A stretch of 64,000 nucleotides of DNA, from the NCBI RefSeq assembly GCF_001870485.1, contig NZ_MDKE01000069.1, positions 1 through 64,000 on the forward strand, in the 5' to 3' direction. How positions within the stretch are numbered: position 1 is the first letter of the stretch; every line of letters begins with the position of its first letter. The translations under genes were made by a program, and so were the position numbers. Of this stretch, positions 27,219 through 36,125 are shown one piece after another. The notes under the pieces were generated by a model, which ran no database searches, was not told the DNA's origin, and saw only the letters and a program-made list of their open reading frames with translations. Source of the DNA: Oceanisphaera psychrotolerans (GTDB lineage: Bacteria; Pseudomonadota; Gammaproteobacteria; Enterobacterales; Aeromonadaceae).

Positions 27219-27932
27219 ATGGTTATCAAGGCACAAAGCCCAGCCAATTTTGCAGAACAATATATCATAGAATCCATCTGGAACAGTCACTTTCCACCTG
27301 GCTCCATTTTACCCGCCGAACGGGAGTTATCCGAGTTGATCGGGGTGACCAGAACCACACTGCGTGAAGTACTGCAGCGTCTGGCGCGGGATGGCTGGCT
27401 GACCATACAGCATGGCAAGCCGACCCGGGTGAATAATTTCTGGGAAACCTCCAGCCTGAATATCCTGGAAACGCTGGCGCGGCTCGATGAAGACAAGATG
27501 CCGGAGCTTATCGATCAGTTGTTGTCTGCCCGTACTCATATCAGCAGTATCTTTATTCGTGCAGCCGTGAAGAATGCTCCCGAACAGGTCATCTCGGTCG
27601 TCGCCGAGCTGGAAGGGCTGCAAGATGATGCGGATGCATTCGCCGCCTACGATTATGAACTGCATCACCGGCTGGCCTTTGCTTCCGGTAACCCGATTTA
27701 TGCGTTGATCCTGAACGGTTTCAAGGGATTGTACTGCCGGGTAGGCCGTTATTATTTTTCACACTCGGCCACGCGCCAGTTGGCGGTGGATTACTACCAC
27801 AGTCTGGCTGAGCTGGCAGAAAACGGCCGGGTGAACGAAGTGACCGAGCTGGTACGGAACTACGGTAAAGACTCGGGCAGGCTGTGGCATGATATGCGAG
27901 AGCATATTCCCGACACCCTGGTACAGCATTGA
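27219..27932 (+). CDS. fadR: Fatty acid metabolism regulator FadR
   Basis: FadR is a GntR-family acyl-CoA-responsive repressor of fad genes and activator of fab genes. The N-terminal winged helix ([51 protein letters not shown]) is followed by the all-helical acyl-CoA domain with [20 protein letters not shown] near the end. The length of 237 is normal. FadD, a likely target, is encoded at 20324-22036. Confidence 0.96.
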   Translation: MVIKAQSPANFAEQYIIESIWNSHFPPGSILPAERELSELIGVTRTTLREVLQRLARDGWLTIQHGKPTRVNNFWETSSLNILETLARLDEDKMPELIDQLLSARTHISSIFIRAAVKNAPEQVISVVAELEGLQDDADAFAAYDYELHHRLAFASGNPIYALILNGFKGLYCRVGRYYFSHSATRQLAVDYYHSLAELAENGRVNEVTELVRNYGKDSGRLWHDMREHIPDTLVQH

Positions 27933-27935
27933 CAG

Positions 27936-27962
27936 AACGCCTCCTGACGGAGGCGTTTTTTG
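27936..27962 (+). terminator. Rho-independent terminator after fadR
   Basis: AACGCCTCC, a TGAC loop and GGAGGCGTT (9 bp) are followed by TTTTTGTTT, just after the fadR stop and before convergent spoVR. Confidence 0.85.
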
Positions 27963-27969
27963 TTTACCC

Positions 27970-29484
27970 CTAGGGAGCCTGTTCCGGGCAACGGGCGATG
28001 ATGCTGGCGTTGTTGTCGCTTTCTTCCTGCTCCAGTATCACATTAAAGCCCCATAACCGGTGAACGTGCTTAAGCACCTCACGGTGTGAGTCGGCCAGGG
28101 GAATGCGGTTGTGGGGGACATGGCGCAGGGTGAGTGAACGGTCGCCCTTCACTTCCACGTTATAGACCTGAATGTTGGGCTCGAGGTTGGCCAGATTATA
28201 CTGGTTCGACAGGGTCTGGCGCAGTTTGCGATAGCCCTGCTCATCGTGAATGGCCGAAATTTCCAGATAATTGCGGGTGTCATCGTCGGCCACGGCGAAC
28301 AGGTGCAGATCGCGCATCACCTTGGGTGACAGAAACTGGCTGATAAAGCTCTCGTCCTTGAAGTTTTCCATGGCAAAGTGCAGCGTTTTGACCCAGTCGG
28401 AACCGGCGATGTCTGGAAACCAGGCCCTGTCTTCGTCGGTGGGGTGCTCACAGATACGACGCAAGTCCTGAAACATGGCAAAACCCAGTGCATAGGGGTT
28501 GATGCCGGAATAGAACTTGCTGTTGTAGGGGGGCTGAAAGATGACGTTGGTATGGTTGTGCAGCACCTCCATGATAAAGCGGTCGGTGACCAGCCCCTCG
28601 TCGTACATATGCTGGGTAATGGTGTAGTGCCAGAACGTCGCCCAGCCTTCGTTCATCACCTGAGTCTGTTTCTGGGGATAGAAGTACTGGCTTATCTTGC
28701 GCACGATACGCACAATCTCCCGTTGCCAGGGCTCGAGCAGGGGCGCGTGCTTCTCGATGAAATACAGGATGTTTTCTTCCGGCTCCTGGGGGTAACGCAT
28801 TTTCTTGACCTGTTTGGCATCATCCATGCGCGGCAGGGTTTTCCATAACTCGTTGACCTGGGTCTGCAGGTAGGCTTCGCGGGCCTTCTGCCGCCGCCGC
28901 TCTTCGGCCAGAGAGAGTTTCTGGGGACGTTTGTAGCGGTCCACCCCGTAATTCATCAGCGCATGACAGCTGTCGAGTATTGCCTCTACCTCGGCCACCC
29001 CGTATTTTTCTTCGCATTCCGTGATGTAGTGTTTCGCAAACAGCAGGTAGTCGATGATGGACTCGGCATCGGTCCAGGTCGTGAACAGATAGTTGTTCTT
29101 GAAAAAGGAGTTATGCCCGTAGCAGGCATGGGCGATGACCAGTGCCTGCATCGGCATGGTGTTCTCTTCCATCAGGTAGGCGATGCAGGGGTTGGAATTG
29201 ATCACGATTTCGTAAGCCAGCCCCATCTGGCCGCGTTTGTAATGCTGCTCGGTCTGAATGAATTTTTTGCCGTAGGACCAGTGATGGTAGCCAATGGGCA
29301 TGCCGATGCTCGAGTAGGCATCCATCATCTGTTCGCCGGTGATAATCTCTATCTGGTTGGGGTAGGTGCTCAGGCCGTAACTCTTGGCGATGCGGGCTAT
29401 TTCCTTGTGGTAGGCTTCGAGTAAATCAAAGCTCCAGTCGGGGCCGTCACTGAGCGGGCGAGTGTCTGTCATTGCTTCAGCCAT
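27970..29484 (-). CDS. ycgB: SpoVR family protein (YcgB)
   Basis: The 504-residue protein begins MAEAMTDTRPLSDGPDWSF, with GAGGTG upstream of the ATG at 29484, and shows WSYGKKFIQTEQHYKRGQMGLAYEIVINSNPC, HACYGHNSFFKNN and MNEGWATFWHYTI, all hallmarks of YcgB/SpoVR. Its biochemistry is unclear; it co-occurs with PrkA and YeaH in stress and stationary-phase operons. Here it lies seven bases after yeaH on the same strand, so the three probably form one transcript. Confidence 0.94.
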   Translation of the reverse strand: MAEAMTDTRPLSDGPDWSFDLLEAYHKEIARIAKSYGLSTYPNQIEIITGEQMMDAYSSIGMPIGYHHWSYGKKFIQTEQHYKRGQMGLAYEIVINSNPCIAYLMEENTMPMQALVIAHACYGHNSFFKNNYLFTTWTDAESIIDYLLFAKHYITECEEKYGVAEVEAILDSCHALMNYGVDRYKRPQKLSLAEERRRQKAREAYLQTQVNELWKTLPRMDDAKQVKKMRYPQEPEENILYFIEKHAPLLEPWQREIVRIVRKISQYFYPQKQTQVMNEGWATFWHYTITQHMYDEGLVTDRFIMEVLHNHTNVIFQPPYNSKFYSGINPYALGFAMFQDLRRICEHPTDEDRAWFPDIAGSDWVKTLHFAMENFKDESFISQFLSPKVMRDLHLFAVADDDTRNYLEISAIHDEQGYRKLRQTLSNQYNLANLEPNIQVYNVEVKGDRSLTLRHVPHNRIPLADSHREVLKHVHRLWGFNVILEQEESDNNASIIARCPEQAP

Positions 29485-29491
29485 GGTCACC

Positions 29492-30760
29492 TCATGCCGC
29501 TTGTTTCTTGAACAGTTCCCGGAAGACGGGATAAATGTCTTCCACCGAACGAATATGCTCCATGGCAAAGTTGGGAAAGCTGCGTGCGATGGACTCGTAT
29601 TCGTGCCAGAGGGTCTGGTGGGCCCGGTTGGTAATTTCTATGTAGGCGTAGTAGCGAACAAAAGACATGATGTCTTTTTGCAGCAACTGTTTGCACAGTG
29701 GAGAATCATCGGCCCAGTTATCGCCATCCGATGCCTGCGCCGCGTAGATATTCCATTGATCCGGAGGGTAGCGAGCCTCCATGACTTCTTTCATCAGTTG
29801 CAGGGCGCTGGAGACGATGGTGCCCCCGGTTTCCTGGGAGTAGAAGAATTCCTGTTCGTCCACTTCCTTGGCCTGGGTATGGTGCCGGATAAATACCACT
29901 TCGACGTTTTTATAGGTCCGGGTCAGAAACAGGTAGAGCAACAGGTAAAAGCGTTTGGCCATGTCCTTGGTGGCCTGATCCATGGAGCCCGATACATCCA
30001 TCAGGCAAAACATCACCGCCTGCGTGGAAGGAATGGGCCGCTGAACAAAATTGTTGAAGCGCAGATCGAAGGTGTCGATAAAGGGCACCGCCGCGATGCG
30101 TCTTTTGAGTTCGACAATTTCTGCTTCTATATCCTGAATGCGGGCATAGTTTTCGGCGGGGTGCTTGCTCAGCTCGGCCAGCTCCAGCTCCAGTTCGGCC
30201 ACGGTTTTCTTCTTGCCCACCTGCAGCGCCATGCGCCGGGCCAGAGACTGGCGCAGTGAGCGTACTATGTTGATATTGGCCGGAACCCCGTCGGCGGTGT
30301 AGCCGGCCCGGAAGGTTTTCATCTCGCTTATCTTGTTGAGCTTGTTTTTTTCCAGGTTGGGCAGCTCCAGGCCATCGAACAGCAAGTCCAGATATTCTTC
30401 CTTGGAGATCTGGAATACAAAATCGTCTTCGCCTTCGCCCTGGTTGCTGGCATCACCCTGGCCACTGCCGCCTGCGCCCCCGCCAGAGGGGCGATCGACC
30501 CGATCGCCGGTAATAAACTGGTCGTTGCCCGGGTGCACCTGGTCCCGATGGCCACCTTTCCCCTGATGAAAGACAGGCTCGGAGATATCGCGGGTGGGAA
30601 TGGAAACACTCTCACCCTTGTCGATGTCCTGAATACTGCGTTTGAGTACCGCATCCGATACCGCTTTTTTTAACTGTTGTTGGTAGCGGCGGATAAAGCG
30701 CTGCCGGTTGACAGCGCTCTTGTTGCGGCCATTTAGTCGTCTGTCGATAAAATGCGCCAT
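29492..30760 (-). CDS. yeaH: YeaH/YhbH family protein (DUF444)
   Basis: The 422-residue protein starts [22 protein letters not shown], the family N-terminus. A Gly-rich linker follows near residue 95. The C-terminal half resembles a von Willebrand factor A domain, with [22 protein letters not shown] (MIDAS-like DxSxS) and [22 protein letters not shown]. It probably scaffolds with the PrkA kinase. It is encoded between prkA and spoVR with short gaps. Confidence 0.94.
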   Translation of the reverse strand: MAHFIDRRLNGRNKSAVNRQRFIRRYQQQLKKAVSDAVLKRSIQDIDKGESVSIPTRDISEPVFHQGKGGHRDQVHPGNDQFITGDRVDRPSGGGAGGSGQGDASNQGEGEDDFVFQISKEEYLDLLFDGLELPNLEKNKLNKISEMKTFRAGYTADGVPANINIVRSLRQSLARRMALQVGKKKTVAELELELAELSKHPAENYARIQDIEAEIVELKRRIAAVPFIDTFDLRFNNFVQRPIPSTQAVMFCLMDVSGSMDQATKDMAKRFYLLLYLFLTRTYKNVEVVFIRHHTQAKEVDEQEFFYSQETGGTIVSSALQLMKEVMEARYPPDQWNIYAAQASDGDNWADDSPLCKQLLQKDIMSFVRYYAYIEITNRAHQTLWHEYESIARSFPNFAMEHIRSVEDIYPVFRELFKKQAA

Positions 30761-30783
30761 ATTTTCCCCCAACATTCACTTCA

Positions 30784-32706
30784 TTAGGTTGACTTGCGTA
30801 CCCGCAGATACCATTCGGACAGCAATCTGACCTGCTTGCGGGTATAACCTTTTTCCATCATGCGAGCCACAAAGTCGTCGTGCTTCTTCTGCTCGTCGGC
30901 ACTGGTCTTGGCATTGAAGGAAATGACCGGCAGCAGCTCTTCGGTATTGGAGAACATCTTCTTCTCGATAACGGTTCTGAGCTTCTCGTAACTGGTCCAG
31001 TTGGGATTTTTACCGGCATTGTTGGCCCGGGCCCGCAGCACGAAGTTGACGATTTCGTTGCGGAAATCCTTGGGGTTGCTGATGCCGGCAGGCTTCTCTA
31101 TTTTTTCCAGCTCGGCATTCAGCGCCGAACGGTCAAACAGCTGACCGGTTTCCGGATCCCGGTACTCCTGATCCTGAATCCAGAAGTCGGCGTAGATAAC
31201 ATAGCGGTCAAAGATGTTCTGGCCATATTCGGAGTAAGACTCCAGATAGGCGGTCTGGATTTCCTTGCCGATAAACTCCACGTATTTCGGGATCAGGTGG
31301 CCCTTGATGAACTCCAGATAACGGTCGTGGACGTCTTGCGGAAACTGCTCTCGTTCTATCTGCTGTTCCAGTACATAGAACAGGTGTACCGGGTTGGCTG
31401 CCACTTCGGCATGATCGAAGTTGAATACCCGGGACAGGATCTTGAAGGCAAAGCGGGTCGAGAGACCGTTCATGCCTTCGTCAACCCCGGCGTAGTCTCT
31501 GTACTCCTGATAGGACTTGGCCTTGGGATCCGTGTCCTTCAGGCTTTCACCGTCATAGACGCGCATCTTGGAATACAGGCTCGAGTTCTCGGGCTCTTTC
31601 AGCCGTGACAGCACCGTGAACTGCCCCAGGGTTTCCAGGGTGCCGGGTGCGCACTTGGCGCTGGACAGTTCGCTGTTGGTCAGCAGCTTCTTGTAGATTT
31701 CCACTTCTTCGGTGACCCGCAGGCAGTAAGGCACCTTGACGATGTATACCCGGTCGAGGAAGGCTTCGTTATTCTTGTTGTGCTTGAAGTGTTGCCACTC
31801 CGATTCGTTGGAGTGCGCGAGAATGATGCCCTCGAAGGGCAGGGCAGAAAGCCCTTCGGTGCCGTTGTAGTTACCTTCCTGGGTCGCGGTCAGTAACGGA
31901 TGCAACACCTTGATCGGGGCCTTGAACATCTCCACAAATTCCATCATGCCCTGATTGGCCTTGCACAGGGCTCCGGAGTAGGAATAGGCATCGGCATCAT
32001 CCTGGGCAAAATGCTCCAGTTTGCGGATATCGACCTTGCCGACCAGAGAAGAAATATCCTGGTTGTTGTCATCGCCCGGCTCGGTTTTGGCGACCGCAAT
32101 CTGGTCGAGCACCGAAGGATAGACTTTTTCCACCTTGAAGCGGGTGATATCGCCCCCGTATTCGTGCAGGCGCTTCACGGCCCAGGGTGACATGATGGGC
32201 CGCAGATAGCGGCGAGGTATACCATATTCCTGCTCCAGAACGGGGCCATCCTCGGTAGCATCGAACAGGCTGAAAGGATGATCATTGACCGGAGAGCCCT
32301 TGAGCCGGTAGATAGGCACTTTTTGCATCAATGCCTTGAGGCATTCGGCCAGGGAGGATTTACCCCCGCCCACCGGCCCCAGCAGATAAAGGATCTGTTT
32401 CTTTTCTTCCAGCCCCTGAGCGGCATGCTTGAGGTAGGAGACTATCTGTTCGATGCTTTCTTCCATGCCGTAAAATTCGGCGAAAGCCGGATAGCGTGCA
32501 ATCACCCGGTTGGAAAAGAGCCGGCTGTATCGTGGCACCTGTGCGGTGTCGATCATTTCCGGCTCCCCGATAGCCATCAGCAGCCGTTCGGATGCCGATG
32601 CATAGCAGGCCTTGTCTTCCCGGCACATGTCCAGGAATTCCTGCAGGCCGTATTCTTCTTCCTTGGCCTTTTCATAGCGCGTTTGGTAATGCTCGAATAT
32701 ACCCAT
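30784..32706 (-). CDS. yeaG: PrkA-type AAA+ protein / serine kinase (YeaG)
   Basis: The 640-residue protein matches YeaG/PrkA from MGIFEHYQTRYEKAKEEE onward. It has an N-terminal AAA+ domain with Walker A LLGPVGGGKSSLAE near residue 105 and a C-terminal kinase-like domain ending YTRKQVRLLSEWYLRVRKST. Known homologues respond to nutrient and stress signals. The ATG at 32706 is preceded by GGGGGATAAAGCC. It is the first gene of prkA-yeaH-spoVR. A sigma-54 or sigma-S promoter is common for this operon, but I could not identify one with confidence. Confidence 0.95.
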   Translation of the reverse strand: MGIFEHYQTRYEKAKEEEYGLQEFLDMCREDKACYASASERLLMAIGEPEMIDTAQVPRYSRLFSNRVIARYPAFAEFYGMEESIEQIVSYLKHAAQGLEEKKQILYLLGPVGGGKSSLAECLKALMQKVPIYRLKGSPVNDHPFSLFDATEDGPVLEQEYGIPRRYLRPIMSPWAVKRLHEYGGDITRFKVEKVYPSVLDQIAVAKTEPGDDNNQDISSLVGKVDIRKLEHFAQDDADAYSYSGALCKANQGMMEFVEMFKAPIKVLHPLLTATQEGNYNGTEGLSALPFEGIILAHSNESEWQHFKHNKNNEAFLDRVYIVKVPYCLRVTEEVEIYKKLLTNSELSSAKCAPGTLETLGQFTVLSRLKEPENSSLYSKMRVYDGESLKDTDPKAKSYQEYRDYAGVDEGMNGLSTRFAFKILSRVFNFDHAEVAANPVHLFYVLEQQIEREQFPQDVHDRYLEFIKGHLIPKYVEFIGKEIQTAYLESYSEYGQNIFDRYVIYADFWIQDQEYRDPETGQLFDRSALNAELEKIEKPAGISNPKDFRNEIVNFVLRARANNAGKNPNWTSYEKLRTVIEKKMFSNTEELLPVISFNAKTSADEQKKHDDFVARMMEKGYTRKQVRLLSEWYLRVRKST

Positions 32707-32955
32707 GGCTTTATCCCCCATAAAATCCAGGCTCTGACGTCTTGATCAGAAGAAAGAGCCTTGCGCACACATCTTTCATTCCTTTAGTGAAAGGTTAGAC
32801 AGGATTCCGCTATCGCGCTTGTGTAACGCTCAGAAAAATCGAAGATTTTGCGAAATATCTCCAGCAGGAAAATCTTTACCATATGAGTCTTTGTTAGCGG
32901 GGCAAGTAACGGCTACTGGCATAGAGGACGGCCTTCTCAAGCTGATAGCGCCATA

Positions 32956-32970
32956 ATTACGTTAACGTCA
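32956..32970. promoter_or_regulatory. Operator-like palindromic motif, copy 1
   Basis: TTACGTTAACGTCAA is a near-palindrome (ACGT-TA-ACGT core in GTTAAC context). A near-identical 15-mer lies at 33200-33214. It resembles the A/T-flanked ACGT-N2-ACGT sites I recall for LiuR-type MerR regulators. It lies about 250 bp upstream of prkA and on the 5' side of the predicted small RNA. Confidence 0.45.
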
Positions 32971-33024
32971 ACGATATGCTATTGGTGGGTTGCTGTGTAG
33001 TGATGATAATTGTCACTTTTTACG

Positions 33025-33053
33025 TTGACTTAGCTATATGCACCGGTTAGATT
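33025..33053 (+). promoter_or_regulatory. Candidate promoter of an intergenic small RNA
   Basis: TTGACT at 33025-33030 and TAGATT at 33048-33053 are separated by 17 bp. An overlapping alternative is TTGTCA at 33010 with CTATAT at 33034. ACGTTGAC overlapping the -35 repeats half of the nearby operator-like motif. Confidence 0.4.
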
Positions 33054-33059
33054 GGACGT

Positions 33060-33177
33060 GCATCAAGGTCTGGCCATTTGCTACAGCCTGAGTAAGCAAC
33101 TTGTTAGGTATGATGTGTAGCTCTGTTTAAGCACGTTTCCGTTTGTTTTACCCTCGCTTGCGAGGGTTTTCTTTTTT
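33060..33177 (+). ncRNA. Predicted trans-acting small RNA
   Basis: A roughly 118-nt transcript is predicted from the candidate promoter to a strong intrinsic terminator (CCCTCG, CTTG loop, CGAGGG, T11 with one C) at 33150-33177. No gene precedes this terminator on the plus strand, so an orphan terminator of this quality suggests an independent short RNA. The stretch before the stem is U-rich (TTTCCGTTTGTTTTA), as in Hfq-dependent RNAs. I do not recognise the family, and no plausible protein is encoded. Confidence 0.5.
33150..33177 (+). terminator. Strong orphan Rho-independent terminator
   Basis: CCCTCG-CTTG-CGAGGG followed by TTTTCTTTTTT. It is located in a long gene-free region with no upstream codirectional gene. 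Confidence 0.85.
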
Positions 33178-33199
33178 ATGCTCCCCACAAAATTACTGT

Positions 33200-33214
33200 T
33201 TACGTTTACGTCAA
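33200..33214. promoter_or_regulatory. Operator-like palindromic motif, copy 2
   Basis: TTACGTTTACGTCAA differs by one base from the copy at 32956-32970. It lies about 190 bp upstream of azoR and just after the small RNA terminator. Confidence 0.45.
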
Positions 33215-33387
33215 CCCTGCCTTTGATCGTCCCTGTGTATTCAAAAAAATTGACATTGTTGTGCGTTATTTTCCGATTTCTATCATTCAGGTCCTGTCAT
33301 AAAGTGATATCACAGTCGAGATGACGCAGAGAGTCATAATGGCAACCTGCTGTTACTAAATGAATTTATTGAATGGAGAGTGAGCGG

Positions 33388-33981
33388 ATGGCTAAAACAC
33401 TGGTACTTAAATCCAGCATTCTGGGTGAATTTTCGCAGTCAGCCAAACTGATAGATGAGCAGATTGAACGAAGCGACCATGACGGGGTAGCGATACGTGA
33501 TCTGGCTGCCGAGCCGCTGCCGATGCTGGATGGTGCTGGCGCCATGGCCCTGCGGGGCGGTGCCAACCTGAGCGAGCAGCAGCAAGCGGTGCTGGCGCTG
33601 TCGGACCAGTTGGTGGAAGAGTTGAAGGCGGCCGATACCCTGGTGATTGCCGCTCCCATGTACAATTTCCATGTACCGGTACAGCTCAAGGCCTGGATTG
33701 ATCTTGTCTGTCGTGCCGGTGTGACCTTCCGTTATACCGAACAGGGGCCGGAAGGGCTGCTGACCGGCAAGAAAGCGGTGGTGGTGACCACCCGTGGCGG
33801 TAGGCACAAAGACAGCGTTACCGAGATGATCACCCCTTATCTGCGGACCGTGCTGGGCTTTATCGGCATCAACGAGGTCGAGTTCGTTTATGCTGAAGCC
33901 TTGAACATGGGGGAAGAGGAACAACGGGCGGGGCTGGCGCATGCACGGCACCAGCTGAACACCGTGTTCGATACCGTCTGA
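33388..33981 (+). CDS. azoR: FMN-dependent NADH-azoreductase
   Basis: AzoR is a flavodoxin-fold homodimeric enzyme that reduces azo compounds and quinones with NADH. The 197-residue product starts [21 protein letters not shown], with the FMN phosphate loop [10 protein letters not shown], then [37 protein letters not shown] and VVTTRGG. The ATG at 33388 has GGAG eleven bases upstream. It has its own upstream region of about 200 bp after the small RNA terminator and is convergent with the aminotransferase gene. Confidence 0.93.
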   Translation: MAKTLVLKSSILGEFSQSAKLIDEQIERSDHDGVAIRDLAAEPLPMLDGAGAMALRGGANLSEQQQAVLALSDQLVEELKAADTLVIAAPMYNFHVPVQLKAWIDLVCRAGVTFRYTEQGPEGLLTGKKAVVVTTRGGRHKDSVTEMITPYLRTVLGFIGINEVEFVYAEALNMGEEEQRAGLAHARHQLNTVFDTV

Positions 33982-33991
33982 TCCTTGCCAG

Positions 33992-34016
33992 AAAAAGGGG
34001 CTGTCATGACAGCCCC
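33992..34016 (-). terminator. Terminator between convergent azoR and aminotransferase gene
   Basis: GGGGCTGTCATGACAGCCCC is a perfect 20-bp palindrome. On the minus strand it is followed by TTTTTC, ending the aminotransferase transcript; on the plus strand the tract is TCTCTC, so termination there would be weaker. Confidence 0.75.
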
Positions 34017-34052
34017 TCTCTCATTTCATCACTTTGTCGTTAACCAACGTCT

Positions 34053-35375
34053 TCAGCCAAAGTGTTGTCTGATACTGCGCTCCAGGATGCCGATGGTCTG
34101 GTCGATATGCTCTTTTCCGATGATCAGTGGTGGTGACATGGCGATGGCATCGCCGAGGGAGCGCAACATCATGCCCTGTTCCCAGGCGTCGGTCTGGATC
34201 AACCCACCGGTGGCACCGGGCTTGCCGGCCATGGGCTCGAACTCGACGGCGGCAATCAGCGAATAATTTCGGATATCCACTACCCCCGGCAGGCCTTTCA
34301 GACTGTGCAAACCCTGTTCCAGATAGCGGGCGATCTCGCCATCGGCTGCGCCGCGGTAGTAAAGACCTTCCTGCTCGTACACATCCAGGGTTGCCATGGC
34401 GGCGGCACAGGCCAGCGGATGGGCCGAATAGGTATAGCCATGGAAAAACTCGACTCCGGCACCGGCTGTGTCCACCACGGCATCATGGATATGATCTCCG
34501 GCCAGCACGGCACCCATGGGGGCGGCCCCGTTGGTCAGGCCCTTGGCGGTGGTCATGATGTCCGGAACCACATCGAAGGTCTGGCTGGCAAATACATCGC
34601 CGGTTCGACCGAAACCACAGATCACCTCGTCGAAGATCAGCAGGATGCCGTGTTGGTCACAGATTTCCCGAATACGCTTCAGATATCCGGCCGGAGGTGG
34701 CAGAACGCCGCCGGCACCGGTGATGGGCTCGATGATGACGGCAGCGATACGGCTGGCATCGTGGCGCTGGATCAGTTTTTCCAGCTCATTGGCCTTTTCC
34801 ACGCCGCCATGCAGGGGCAGACCCCGGGAGAAGGCATTCCGTTCCAGATCCTGGGTATGGGACAGATGGTCGTTGGGAATCCACTGGCCAAAAGCCTTGT
34901 AGTTGTTGGTGAGCCCCCCTACCGAAATACCGCCGAAATTGACGCCGTGATAGCCGCGATCCCGGCCGATGAACAGCTGCTTGCTGCCGAGGCCCCGGGC
35001 GTGATGATAGGCCAGCGCCATTTTCATGGCGGTTTCCACCGATTCGGAGCCGGAGTTGGTATAGAACACCTTGTTCAGGTTACCCGGCGCCAGCCGTGCC
35101 AGACGCTCAGATAGCTCGAAGGACAGCGGGTGGCCAAAACCGAAACAGGGCGCATAGTCGAGCTCGCGCGCCTGCCTGGCGATGGCCTCGGCAATATGCG
35201 GATGGCCATGACCGGCGTTGCAGCACCACAGACCGGCGGTCATATCCAGTACCTGGCGCGCATCGTCCGTGGTCCAGTACATGCCTTTGGCGCCGGTGAG
35301 CATACGCGGCTTTGCCTTGAATCCCTTGTTGGGGGTAAATGGCATCCAGTGGGCGGCTAGTTCGTTGGTATTCAT
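34053..35375 (-). CDS. Omega-amino acid--pyruvate aminotransferase (class III PLP)
   Basis: The 440-residue protein is a class III aminotransferase very like beta-alanine:pyruvate transaminases: HWMPFTPNKGFKAKPRM at the start, TNSGSESVETAMKMA, RDRGYHGVNFGGISVGG, IFDEVICGFGRTG and the PLP lysine in MTTAKGLTNGAAPMGAV. It would move the amino group of beta-alanine, another omega-amino acid or an amine to pyruvate. The ATG is preceded by GAGGGAGTGCC. It is a single gene. The exact amino donor is not decidable from sequence. Confidence 0.88.
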   Translation of the reverse strand: MNTNELAAHWMPFTPNKGFKAKPRMLTGAKGMYWTTDDARQVLDMTAGLWCCNAGHGHPHIAEAIARQARELDYAPCFGFGHPLSFELSERLARLAPGNLNKVFYTNSGSESVETAMKMALAYHHARGLGSKQLFIGRDRGYHGVNFGGISVGGLTNNYKAFGQWIPNDHLSHTQDLERNAFSRGLPLHGGVEKANELEKLIQRHDASRIAAVIIEPITGAGGVLPPPAGYLKRIREICDQHGILLIFDEVICGFGRTGDVFASQTFDVVPDIMTTAKGLTNGAAPMGAVLAGDHIHDAVVDTAGAGVEFFHGYTYSAHPLACAAAMATLDVYEQEGLYYRGAADGEIARYLEQGLHSLKGLPGVVDIRNYSLIAAVEFEPMAGKPGATGGLIQTDAWEQGMMLRSLGDAIAMSPPLIIGKEHIDQTIGILERSIRQHFG

Positions 35376-35919
35376 CTTGGCACTCCCTCAGACTCTCGAT
35401 ATCCGCTTGCTGTGCGGTTTGGTGAATATGAGCAGTGTGGAGAAGATGAAATGTTTGGAAAATCATGTCGTTTCAATGTTCAGTTTGACATGCTTAAACA
35501 TGATGATCTCGGAGGTGATGGTTCTGTGGTGAGCAATAAACAGATCAGGAGTTATTACCGCCAGAGTGCAACCTGTGCCCCCGGAGGAGCTACAGCGGCT
35601 GATGACACTACCGAACATGCCGGTCAATCTGCTGCGGGTGGCCACAAACTCCTGATGAGCAGACGCGGGTCGCCATTCATCACTGGTTGAATCCGGAGGA
35701 GGCTACCGACCAGAGACTGATGGGCTGATTGCGGCATTTTATTATGCCAACATGCAATGTGTTGACCAGAATAGAGCAGCAGAACTTCCGAATCCCGGTT
35801 CATACGGGAGCGAGCAGAAGGCCCGTCATCCTGATTCTGGCGAGCAGAACACGGCGAGAGGAGGGAGGTTGCTTCAGGCTTTGGGCTTGAGAAACAGAGT
35901 TCAGCAGGGGAGAGTACAA
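35376..35919. other. Gene-free spacer with possible decayed coding sequence
   Basis: About 540 bp between the aminotransferase gene and tRNA-Val contain no convincing gene. A plus-strand stretch near 35560-35650 reads PEELQRLMTLPNMPVNLLRVATNS before two stops, which may be a decayed gene fragment. A short palindromic repeat occurs at 35741-35766. Confidence 0.35.
35741..35766. repeat. Short dispersed repeat, copy 1
   Basis: ATTATGCCAACATGCAATGTGTTG closely matches (two differences) the sequence at 39261-39284. Both contain the imperfect inverted repeat CAACA...TGTTG. Confidence 0.4.
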
Positions 35920-35950
35920 CGAAAAAAGCACACTCATTGAGTGTGCTTTT
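35920..35950 (-). terminator. Terminator of tRNA-Val
   Basis: On the minus strand AGCACACTCA and TGAGTGTGCT form a 10-bp inverted repeat with a tiny centre (effective loop about 5), followed by a run of six T. It lies 8 bp after the tRNA CCA end. Confidence 0.8.
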
Positions 35951-35957
35951 CAGAATC

Positions 35958-36034
35958 TGGTGCGTCCTAGTGGATTCGAACCACCGACCCCTACCATGTC
36001 AAGGTAGTGCTCTAACCAACTGAGCTAAGGACGC
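35958..36034 (-). tRNA. tRNA-Val(GAC)
   Basis: The 77-nt cloverleaf on the minus strand starts GCGTCCTTAGCTCAGTTGG, has anticodon stem CTACC/GGTAG with loop TTGACAT (anticodon GAC at 35998-36000), T-loop TTCGAAT, and a 3' acceptor AGGACGC, discriminator A and encoded CCA. It is nearly identical to E. coli valine tRNA with GAC. Confidence 0.97.
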
Positions 36035-36125
36035 ATACTGTCTTGAAGCGAGCGGTATACTAGCCAAGGGGACGGGGCTGGGCAAGTATTTTTTCTTGTT
36101 GAACAAACGGATGAAGAACTATTGT

